NCBI GenBank assembly: GCA_005938025.2
Contig: VCCI02000008.1
Location: 1 to 38,407, forward strand
Origin: Inquilinus sp. KBS0705
GTDB lineage: Bacteria; Bacteroidota; Bacteroidia; Sphingobacteriales; Sphingobacteriaceae
Reading direction: 5' to 3'
DNA: 38,407 nucleotides
Part shown: positions 23,760 to 30,387 of the stretch, in pieces
Layout of the letters: each line of letters begins with the position of its first letter
How positions within the stretch are numbered: position 1 is the first letter of the stretch
Program-made: the position numbers and the translations under genes
The notes under the pieces: model-generated
Told to the model about the DNA's origin: nothing
What the model saw: the letters and a program-made list of their open reading frames with translations, nothing else
The model's database searches: none

Positions 23760-24344
23760 ATGGATTTTCAATTGAAAAGTGATCAGGATCTAATCCATCT
23801 GTATATCGCCGGCGATGAGGCCGGGCTGGTTGAGTTGATCAGAAGATATCAATCTAAAATTTACACATCTATTTATTTGCTCGTTAAAGACGAAGCCCTT
23901 GCCGAAGATATTTTTCAGGATACCTTTATTAAGGTTATTAATACCTTAAAAGCCGGCAAATACAACGAGGAAGGCAAGTTTTTACCATGGGTAACCCGTA
24001 TTGGCCATAACCTGGTGATAGACCATTTCCGACGCGAAAAACGCGCCCCTATGGTAAGCAACGGCGACGACTTCGACATATTTGAGGTTTTAGGCAATTA
24101 CGATGAAAGCGCCGAAGACCGCCTGGTGCGCGAGCAAACCCACAAAGACCTTAAATCGCTTATACAGCTTTTACCATCCGAGCAAAAAGAAGTATTGATA
24201 ATGCGCCACTTTGGCGACATGAGCTTTAAAGAAATTGCCGATGTTACCGATGTAAGCATTAACACCGCCCTGGGCCGTATGCGCTATGCGCTTAACAACC
24301 TGCGTAAAATGATGCAAAGCAAAGAATTGAGCTTGAAAAATTAG
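23760..24344 (+). CDS. ECF-type RNA polymerase sigma factor
   Basis: A 194-aa sigma-70 family factor with region 2 at about 24-95 (the LAEDIFQDTFIKV promoter-melting helix, then FLPWVTRIGHNLVIDHFRR) and region 4 at about 135-190 (LPSEQKEVLIMRHFGDMSFKE, the helix-turn-helix). There is no adjacent anti-sigma gene and no TonB or FecR context, unlike the polysaccharide-linked ECF factors of the phylum. It belongs to the conserved type found near nth in Sphingobacteriaceae. The target promoters are unknown. Confidence 0.92.
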   Translation: MDFQLKSDQDLIHLYIAGDEAGLVELIRRYQSKIYTSIYLLVKDEALAEDIFQDTFIKVINTLKAGKYNEEGKFLPWVTRIGHNLVIDHFRREKRAPMVSNGDDFDIFEVLGNYDESAEDRLVREQTHKDLKSLIQLLPSEQKEVLIMRHFGDMSFKEIADVTDVSINTALGRMRYALNNLRKMMQSKELSLKN

Positions 24345-24469
24345 GTTGATTTGTTAAAGTTGTTGTAAGGTTTTTTAACCGGTTAACACATAATTTGGGC
24401 TAATTAGATTTTTATTGAATTTATTTTTGGCCCTTTTTTATGTTTTTGCCACACCAAACAAATGTGTCG

Positions 24470-24505
24470 TTGAAACACAATGACTTAGCTATCTTTGCAT
24501 TGTGT
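24470..24505 (+). promoter_or_regulatory. Promoter with flanking dyad for the 65-aa protein gene
   Basis: TTG (24470-24472) and TATCTTTG (24490-24497) form a promoter with a 17-bp spacer. ACACAATG (24475-24482) and CATTGTGT (24498-24505) are perfect inverted repeats that bracket the -7 element, as an operator would. The leader is about 107 nt and contains a further hairpin, ATTTCAT-GTTGT-ATGAAAT (24543-24561). Confidence 0.55.
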
Positions 24506-24610
24506 GCTAACATGAAAAATAAGTGAAAATAATTTCATTTAAATTTCATGTTGTATGAAATAATCCCAAAAAAGTATCGTTATTTTTATATTAAAAAAAT
24601 AACATAGCTT

Positions 24611-24808
24611 ATGGGTGAAACCTTTACTTCAAATTTTAATGCGGTCACTAATAAAGCTCGGGTGAAAGAGGCAGAGGTACATGAAAATCTGGAAGCAGAC
24701 GATATGATATTTTATCACTCGCTGCGTGCTGATTTGGATCTTTTAAAGAAAAAGCCAAAACTGCAAACCATTCATTACATCTTAGATTACTCAAAAAGCC
24801 AACGCTAA
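24611..24808 (+). CDS. 65-aa conserved-looking hypothetical protein
   Basis: A small soluble protein that I do not recognise. It has no membrane segment or Cys. Charged helices dominate (RVKEAEVHENLEADD, then HSLRADLDLLKKKPKLQ), ending in a Tyr-containing tail. It follows the sigma factor gene by 266 bp but has its own promoter with a dyad and a structured leader, so it is regulated on its own. An anti-sigma or adaptor function is possible from position only. Composition matches neighbours. Confidence 0.6.
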   Translation: MGETFTSNFNAVTNKARVKEAEVHENLEADDMIFYHSLRADLDLLKKKPKLQTIHYILDYSKSQR

Positions 24809-24830
24809 TTAGTACTAAGCAAAAGCACTG

Positions 24831-25011
24831 GTTCATAGGTTGCCGGTTAGATAGCACATATCTGCCGACTGATCTATGAACCTTTCTATTTTGTAATAGT
24901 TCATTGGCTCACCGGTTCATTCGTTCATTGGTGAATAGTTTGATAATTTTGTGGCTCAATGATCCGGCGGAGCAATACCAATGAACAATTGAACTAATGA
25001 ACTATTGAACC
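24831..25011. repeat. Octamer arrays in opposite orientation between the 65-aa gene and nth
   Basis: The left array (24899-24938) is five 8-nt units of the type GTTCATTG. The right array (24980-25011) is four units alternating AATGAACN and ATTGAACN, the complement. A smaller pair lies at 24831-24854 (GTTCATAG, GTTGCCGG) against CTATGAACC at 24874-24882. No gene is present. Confidence 0.8.
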
Positions 25012-25023
25012 ACCCTAATAAAA

Positions 25024-25785
25024 ATGCTAAAAACCGAACGTTACCGCCATTTTGTAGAGTACTTTTCAAAAAACCAGCCCGACGCGGTTACCGAGCTGCA
25101 TTATAACAACCCCTACCAGTTATTGGTAGCGGTTATACTATCGGCGCAATGCACCGATAAACGCATTAACCAAATAACCCCCGCCCTTTTTGAGCGCTTC
25201 CCCGATGCGGCTTCGCTTGCGGCATCAAGTTCTGATGAGATTTTTCCGTACATACGCAGTGTGAGTTACCCTAACAACAAGGCCAAACATTTGGCCGGCA
25301 TGGGCAAAATGCTGATGGAGGTTTTTAACGGCGAAATACCAAGGGGTATAGATGACCTGCAAAAATTACCCGGCGTTGGCCGCAAAACCGCCAATGTAAT
25401 AGCCTCGGTGGTATTTGAAACTGCTGCCATAGCGGTTGATACGCATGTATTTAGGGTGGCAAACCGTATTGGCTTAACCACCAATGCCCGCACCCCCCTG
25501 GCTGTCGAAAAACAACTGGTTGAGTACCTGCCTAAAGAAACCTTGCACATTGCCCACCATTGGCTGATATTACATGGCAGGTATATTTGCGTTGCCCGTA
25601 CACCAAAATGCCATATATGCCCCCTAACCTGGTTTTGCAAATACTACCAGCAGCACAATACCGAAACCGCCCTGCTAAAAGCCGAGGCCGCCAAAATAAA
25701 AAAGGCCAAAGAAGCCAAAAAGAAAAAGACACTTAACAAGATAAGTAAGGAACTGGCCAAGCGAAGTGTTGATAATAATAATTGA
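25024..25785 (+). CDS. nth: Endonuclease III (DNA glycosylase/AP lyase)
   Basis: Base-excision repair enzyme for oxidised pyrimidines. The helix-hairpin-helix motif LPGVGRKTANV carries the catalytic Lys at 121, and Asp at 139 lies in VDTHVFR. The [4Fe-4S] ligands are Cys 188, 195, 198 and 204 in the spacing C-X6-C-X2-C-X5-C. The usual enzyme is about 211-220 aa; here a Lys/Ala-rich basic tail of about 35 residues extends it to 253 and may add DNA affinity. It lies between the sigma factor region and recA. Confidence 0.96.
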   Translation: MLKTERYRHFVEYFSKNQPDAVTELHYNNPYQLLVAVILSAQCTDKRINQITPALFERFPDAASLAASSSDEIFPYIRSVSYPNNKAKHLAGMGKMLMEVFNGEIPRGIDDLQKLPGVGRKTANVIASVVFETAAIAVDTHVFRVANRIGLTTNARTPLAVEKQLVEYLPKETLHIAHHWLILHGRYICVARTPKCHICPLTWFCKYYQQHNTETALLKAEAAKIKKAKEAKKKKTLNKISKELAKRSVDNNN

Positions 25786-25831
25786 TTGCTATTTTAAGGT
25801 TAAGTAAATTCAACCATTATAAAGTACTACT

Positions 25832-25903
25832 GCAAGCAACGGCGTAGCAATCATTAACATACAGGCAGGCGACAGGCTTGTTAATGATTGCCGCGCAGCT
25901 TGC
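25832..25903. repeat. Nested inverted repeat between nth and recA
   Basis: GCAATCATTAACA (25847-25859) and TGTTAATGATTGC (25879-25891) are perfect 13-bp arms. GCAAGC (25832-25837) and GCTTGC (25898-25903) add an outer pair. It may act as the nth terminator (without a T tract) or as a repeat element. Confidence 0.6.
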
Positions 25904-25932
25904 GCTAAATAAGCTGCAAAAAACACTAAAAT

Positions 25933-25957
25933 AAATTACTAAAAATATTAGTAATTT
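25933..25957. promoter_or_regulatory. Candidate operator upstream of recA
   Basis: AAATTACTAA and TTAGTAATTT are perfect 10-bp inverted repeats with a 5-bp spacer. The right half covers the position of the recA -33 element. The size and location are typical of a repressor site. It does not resemble the E. coli or Bacillus LexA boxes. Confidence 0.55.
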
Positions 25958-25979
25958 AATAAATTATATTTTATATTTG
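25948..25979 (+). promoter_or_regulatory. recA promoter
   Basis: TATATTTG (25972-25979) matches the -7 consensus. TTAG (25948-25951) is the best -33 candidate at a 20-bp spacer and lies in the dyad. The leader is only about 12 nt. Confidence 0.6.
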
Positions 25980-25996
25980 TTTCACAAAAAATTGAG

Positions 25997-27004
25997 ATGA
26001 GCAATACAGATAAATTAAAAGCCCTGCAGCTTACCCTGGATAAGCTGGAAAAATCATACGGAAAAGGCACTATCATGAAAATGGGTGACACTGCCATTGA
26101 ACCTACCGAAGTAATATCAACCGGATCTTTAGGGTTGGATATTGCCTTAGGTGTAGGCGGTTTGCCAAAAGGCAGGGTAATAGAAATATACGGGCCCGAA
26201 TCATCAGGTAAAACCACGCTGGCCATACACGCCATTGCCGAGTCGCAAAAGAAAGGCGGCATTGCTGCTTTTATTGATGCTGAGCACGCGTTCGATCGTT
26301 TTTATGCCAAAAAATTGGGCGTAGATGTAGAGAACCTTTTGATATCTCAGCCGGATAACGGCGAGCAAGCTTTAGAAATTGCCGATAACCTGATCCGCTC
26401 AGGTGCTATAGATATTTTAGTTATCGACTCTGTTGCCGCATTGGTACCAAAAGCCGAGATAGAAGGCGAAATGGGCGATTCTAAGATGGGTTTACATGCC
26501 CGCTTAATGTCGCAGGCATTGCGTAAACTAACCGGTACCATTAGCAAAACCGGATGCTGCTGCATATTTATTAACCAACTGCGCGATAAAATAGGTGTGA
26601 TGTTTGGTAACCCCGAGACTACTACCGGTGGTAACGCTTTAAAATTTTATGCTTCGGTACGTTTAGATGTACGCCGTATATCGCAAATTAAAGATACCGA
26701 CGAAGTATCCGGTAATCGCGTTAAGGTGAAGATAGTTAAAAACAAAGTTGCGCCGCCGTTCCGTATAGCCGAGTTCGACATTATGTTTGGCGAGGGTATA
26801 TCAAAAGCAGGTGAAATAATTGACCTGGGTGTTGAATACAACATCATTAAAAAGGCGGGATCGTGGTTTAGCTACGGCGAAACCCGCCTTGGCCAGGGCC
26901 GCGACGCGGTTAAACAACTAATTTTGGATAACCCCGAATTAGCCGAAGAACTGGAAATAAAAATAAAAGAAACTGTTACCGGCGATAGCTTAGCCGAAGT
27001 ATAA
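25997..27004 (+). CDS. recA: Recombinase RecA
   Basis: ATP-dependent strand-exchange protein for homologous recombination and SOS signalling. The 335-aa protein has Walker A GPESSGKTT (66-74), Walker B ILVIDSVAAL, the L1/L2 DNA-binding loops (EGEMGDSKMGLHARLMSQ and the NPETTTGGNALKFYAS region) and a short acidic C-terminus. Length is typical for the phylum. It is monocistronic with a dyad-covered promoter and a terminator. Confidence 0.98.
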   Translation: MSNTDKLKALQLTLDKLEKSYGKGTIMKMGDTAIEPTEVISTGSLGLDIALGVGGLPKGRVIEIYGPESSGKTTLAIHAIAESQKKGGIAAFIDAEHAFDRFYAKKLGVDVENLLISQPDNGEQALEIADNLIRSGAIDILVIDSVAALVPKAEIEGEMGDSKMGLHARLMSQALRKLTGTISKTGCCCIFINQLRDKIGVMFGNPETTTGGNALKFYASVRLDVRRISQIKDTDEVSGNRVKVKIVKNKVAPPFRIAEFDIMFGEGISKAGEIIDLGVEYNIIKKAGSWFSYGETRLGQGRDAVKQLILDNPELAEELEIKIKETVTGDSLAEV

Positions 27005-27030
27005 GTTTTACTCCTATCAAATACAAAAAA

Positions 27031-27057
27031 GCCTTCCTTAACCGGGGAGGCTTTTTT
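27031..27057 (+). terminator. Intrinsic terminator of recA
   Basis: GCCTTCC (27031-27037) pairs with GGGAGGC with one G-T pair, followed by seven T. Confidence 0.88.
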
Positions 27058-27248
27058 TGTGCCCTGCATTTGCGGATACTACCATAATATCTTGCAATTA
27101 TTTACTCAACGCGAACGGGAAGTGGCTGACAGAATGTGGCTTTAAAATGGTACGTACTGGTACGCATAAAAAATACCACTTATCTACTATTTATTTAATC
27201 ACCTAAATAACAGATATTTACTACTTATAAGCCCTAATAATTATAAAC

Positions 27249-28853
27249 ATGAAAAAACCTTTACAAAATTTGGTTATGCTTGTGTGCTTTTTGATACTGC
27301 TAATTGCGGTTGTAGTATCGTGCACAAAAGAGGCGGCCACCGTTCCGGACAATGTTGCCATTGCAAGCCCTTTAAAAACACCGGCCCTATCAGCCGTACC
27401 CAGCCTTCTCAATCTGCAGCCCAACCGTGGCCGCCCGGGGGATACAATAACTTTAATAGGCGGTAATTTTAGCGCCAAGGCATCGGAAGATGTAGTTAAA
27501 TTTAATGGCGTTACGGCGGTAGTAATATCGGCCACCACTACGGCCATAAAGGTTATAGCGCCAAAAAGCAGTACCGGCAATGTAACCCTAAAAGTAAAAG
27601 CTCAAGAGTCGAAATTGCCGGCAAAATTTACCTACCTGTTGCCATTTACAGCCAAAAGCGTAGCACCGTCATCAGGTAAAGAAGGAGATGTTGTAACTAT
27701 TACAGGTACAAACTTTAGCACCACTAAGCCAGACAATATTGTAAGGTTTAACGGCGTAATAGCGCCCGTTAATTCTGCCACTACAACGCAGCTAAAGGTT
27801 GCTGTGCCAAAAGGTGCAAAAACGGGTAAAGTAACTATTGTTGTGGTAAGCGGAGCCCCTGTAACTGCCGGTACATTTACGGTTGATAATAGTGACAACG
27901 GGGATTGGACCGATACAGAATTTACAGCCGCCATGCAGGAACATGTTATTACAGCCACCGCAGGTACAAGTATTATGTGTGCCGGCGCTTTAAAATCTAA
28001 TTTTCTGTATTACAGCGCCGACGGCAGTAAAGTAGACAATGTATATGCCAAATTACCATTTAAAGATAAGGGTAGCCTGGAAATTCGCTTACTTGCGGCG
28101 GACGAAACCACACCCGGTGGCCCTACCTTTTATGTAACCAGCAACCAGGGTATTGCCAAAACACAAAATGGCACTAACTGGACATTGCTATCACCAGGTG
28201 GCGTATCGGGTGTTGCAGGCGGCTTTACAGGTATTATAGCCGGCAATAGTGCTATATTTTTATTGGCCAACGCCCGCCTATACGAATCGTATGATGCAGG
28301 TAAAACATGGTTATCTACCGCTGCCCCTACAGCAGCCGGCCTTGATTATATGGTAAGTGACCAATATGGCAAATATTGGTATGCTGTTGATGTAAAAAAC
28401 AACGCGACTGATAAGGTGAAAAAATTATATCGATCAACCGATCATGGTAAAACATGGGCCGCCACAAAAGGTAGCACCGGGCGCTATTTTTATGACAACG
28501 GCACCCGCGATTTCTTGCACATATCGGGTTATACCTTGTTCTGCATGTACAATAGTTCTAACTCGTCAGCATCAGGCCAAAAGGTATATAAATCAACCGA
28601 CCAGGGCGATACCTGGACACTGGTTAGCGCAAATGCACAAAATTTTGTAAAAACCGCTGGCCCTATAGTTTTTTACGGGGGTAAAACCTTAACAACATCA
28701 ACAGACGGTGGGGTAAATTTTGAACCGGTTAAAATTCCCGCGGGTTACACACTTAGCGGTGCCGATATTGCGGGCGACTATGGTTACATATTTTGCTATA
28801 ATGGCGCAGGTGTAGGTAAAACCAAAGTATTCCGCCAACAAATAGGCCATTAA
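27249..28853 (+). CDS. Lipoprotein with two IPT/TIG domains and an Asp-box propeller
   Basis: A 534-aa exported lipoprotein: signal peptide 1-24 and lipobox VVVSC with Cys 25. Two IPT/TIG immunoglobulin-like domains follow (about 51-132 and 133-213), each with the GxxGDxxTIxGxNFS pattern. The C-terminal part (about 225-534) shows repeated Asp-box motifs, such as STDHGKTWAA, STDQGDTWTL and STDGGVNFEP, typical of BNR/sialidase or Vps10-like beta-propellers. Probably surface-exposed and carbohydrate- or protein-binding; no catalytic residues can be assigned. Monocistronic, with a terminator. Confidence 0.88.
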   Translation: MKKPLQNLVMLVCFLILLIAVVVSCTKEAATVPDNVAIASPLKTPALSAVPSLLNLQPNRGRPGDTITLIGGNFSAKASEDVVKFNGVTAVVISATTTAIKVIAPKSSTGNVTLKVKAQESKLPAKFTYLLPFTAKSVAPSSGKEGDVVTITGTNFSTTKPDNIVRFNGVIAPVNSATTTQLKVAVPKGAKTGKVTIVVVSGAPVTAGTFTVDNSDNGDWTDTEFTAAMQEHVITATAGTSIMCAGALKSNFLYYSADGSKVDNVYAKLPFKDKGSLEIRLLAADETTPGGPTFYVTSNQGIAKTQNGTNWTLLSPGGVSGVAGGFTGIIAGNSAIFLLANARLYESYDAGKTWLSTAAPTAAGLDYMVSDQYGKYWYAVDVKNNATDKVKKLYRSTDHGKTWAATKGSTGRYFYDNGTRDFLHISGYTLFCMYNSSNSSASGQKVYKSTDQGDTWTLVSANAQNFVKTAGPIVFYGGKTLTTSTDGGVNFEPVKIPAGYTLSGADIAGDYGYIFCYNGAGVGKTKVFRQQIGH

Positions 28854-28864
28854 ATAAATAGCTA

Positions 28865-28895
28865 AGGCCCCTGGTGCAAACCGGGGGCTTTTTTA
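28865..28895 (+). terminator. Terminator of the IPT/Asp-box lipoprotein gene
   Basis: AGGCCCCTGG and CCGGGGGCTT form a 10-bp stem with two G-T pairs, followed by a T tract. Its last bases overlap the stop codon of the convergent 56-aa gene. Confidence 0.85.
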
Positions 28896-29063
28896 TTTAC
28901 CGCCGGTTTTCCAGTACATATAAACTATACAGCCTATCACCATAATAGCCAATACTACCAGGCCGGTTATGCCCTTGCGCTTATCCTGGCGCATTACCCA
29001 AACCAAAAAGGCAACTAATGGCAGTACAAAAACCGCCCAAAATATAAGTGAAGGAACATTCAT
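28893..29063 (-). CDS. 56-aa two-helix membrane protein
   Basis: An ORF of 57 codons with ATG at 29063 and TAA at 28893-28895. Residues 6-23 (IFWAVFVLPLVAFLVWVM) and about 31-50 (GITGLVVLAIMVIGCIVYMY) are hydrophobic, joined by a basic loop RQDKRKG, with a short Lys/Gly tail. This is the profile of a small phospholipase D-nuclease N-terminal-like or generic helical-hairpin protein. It lies downstream of tsaD on the same strand. It is convincing as coding because the hydrophobic helices and basic loop are well formed. Function unknown. Confidence 0.65.
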   Translation of the reverse strand: MNVPSLIFWAVFVLPLVAFLVWVMRQDKRKGITGLVVLAIMVIGCIVYMYWKTGGK

Positions 29064-29073
29064 AGTTAATTAT

Positions 29074-29185
29074 TGAATTACGGAGATATTAATTACTGAT
29101 TTATTGAATTACTGAATTACCGAATTGGTGAAAGGGGAACTAATAGATAGTGGCAATCAATCATTCAATAAATCAACAATTCAAC
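29074..29185. repeat. Octamer arrays in opposite orientation behind tsaD
   Basis: The left array (29089-29128) is five 8-nt units, including TGAATTAC twice in tandem, with an extra TGAATTAC at 29074. The right array (29154-29185) is four units (CAATCAAT, CATTCAAT, AAATCAAC, AATTCAAC). TGATTTATTGAAT (29097-29109) and its 13-bp inverse at 29163-29175 pair perfectly. The right end lies 4 bases from the tsaD stop. Confidence 0.8.
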
Positions 29186-29189
29186 ATTA

Positions 29190-30191
29190 TTACATCGGCA
29201 TACGTGCAAGCGGCGCAATATTTTGCCCTGCAAATTCGCCTTTTAAAAATTTATAGTATCCGGCAATGGCTATCATGGCGGCATTATCGGTGCAATATTC
29301 AAACTTAGGTATAAACACATTCCAGCCGTTTTGCTGGCCTAAGCGGGTAAGCCCCTCGCGCAAACCGGTATTGGCCGATACTCCGCCTGCCAACGCTATA
29401 TCCTTAATACCATATTCGTCAGCGGCGCGCTTTAGCTTGTTAAGCAAAATGGTGGCAATGCGCATTTCTATCGAGGCGCAAATATCGGCCATGTTTTGCT
29501 GAATAAAATCGGGGTTGGCTTTAATGTTATCGCGTATAAAATAAAGTATAGATGTTTTTAAGCCGCTAAAGCTAAAATCAAACCCGGGTATCTGCGGCTC
29601 GGGGAATTTGTAGGCATTAGGGTTGCCACTGCGGGCGTTTTTATCTATCAAGGGTCCGCCCGGGTAGGGCAAACCTAATATTTTACTGGTTTTATCCATT
29701 GCTTCGCCGGCGGCATCATCAAGCGTTTGGCCAATAACCTGCATGTCAAAGTAATTTTTCACCAGTACAATTTGCGTATGCCCGCCCGAAACTGTAAGGC
29801 AAATAAAAGGGAACGCCGGTTTATTTGGGCCGATAAAATGAGCCAATATATGGGCCTGCATGTGGTTAATATCAATAAGCGGGATGTTTTTTGCCAGCGC
29901 AAAAGCCTTGGCAAACGATACCCCCACTAATAAAGAACCTAAAAGACCAGGCCCGCGCGTAAAAGCTACCGCATCAATATCATTTTTGTTTACTTTTGCG
30001 TTAAATAATGCTTGTTGTACAGCAGGGACAATATTCTGCTGATGAACCCTTGAGGCAAGCTCAGGGACAACGCCTCCGTAGGCTTCGTGTATGGTTTGGT
30101 TAGCAATAACGTTGCTCAAAATCTCGCCATCAACACAAACTGCTGCGGATGTTTCATCACACGACGATTCGATTCCTAATATTACAGGCAC
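29190..30191 (-). CDS. tsaD: tRNA N6-threonylcarbamoyladenosine transferase TsaD
   Basis: Transfers the threonylcarbamoyl group to A37 of ANN-decoding tRNAs with TsaB and TsaE. The 333-aa protein has the N-terminal GIESSCDETSAAV motif (6-18) and the metal-binding HMQAH (His 110 and His 114), then the SGGHTQ and ALAGGVSANTGLRE segments of the ASKHA fold. The start is GTG at 30191 directly before the conserved N-terminus. It is divergent from the TamB-like gene. The essential function and full motif set make the call secure. Confidence 0.97.
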   Translation of the reverse strand: MPVILGIESSCDETSAAVCVDGEILSNVIANQTIHEAYGGVVPELASRVHQQNIVPAVQQALFNAKVNKNDIDAVAFTRGPGLLGSLLVGVSFAKAFALAKNIPLIDINHMQAHILAHFIGPNKPAFPFICLTVSGGHTQIVLVKNYFDMQVIGQTLDDAAGEAMDKTSKILGLPYPGGPLIDKNARSGNPNAYKFPEPQIPGFDFSFSGLKTSILYFIRDNIKANPDFIQQNMADICASIEMRIATILLNKLKRAADEYGIKDIALAGGVSANTGLREGLTRLGQQNGWNVFIPKFEYCTDNAAMIAIAGYYKFLKGEFAGQNIAPLARMPM

Positions 30192-30302
30192 AGTATTAAA
30201 TTATTGATTAGAAATTATAGACCTATTGAACAGAGAATAAATTGATATCAGCCAAACTATTAAGGCTTTAAAGCGTATAGCGATAAGGTTAATGTCAATA
30301 AC

Positions 30303-30334
30303 TCACTAATTCAACAAATCTGTAATATTAATAG
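30303..30334 (+). repeat. Octamer-like sequence over the expected tamB start
   Basis: TCACTAAT, TCAACAAA and TCTGTAAT are three 8-nt units with the same style as the array behind tsaD. They run into the position where the TamB-like protein should begin. Weak, because the units are very degenerate. Confidence 0.35.
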
Positions 30335-30387
30335 GCAAAGTTATTAAAAAACTACTCAAAATAGCGTTAAGCATCGTTCTGATAATT

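Noticed and set aside
23760..24808. Sigma factor and 65-aa protein as a sigma/anti-sigma pair
   Set aside because: The small protein has no membrane segment or zinc-binding anti-sigma motif and has its own promoter; position alone is not enough.
25832..25903. Nested inverted repeat before recA considered as a CRISPR-like or riboswitch element
   Set aside because: Only one copy, no spacer-repeat pattern, and no match to a known riboswitch fold; left as a plain repeat.
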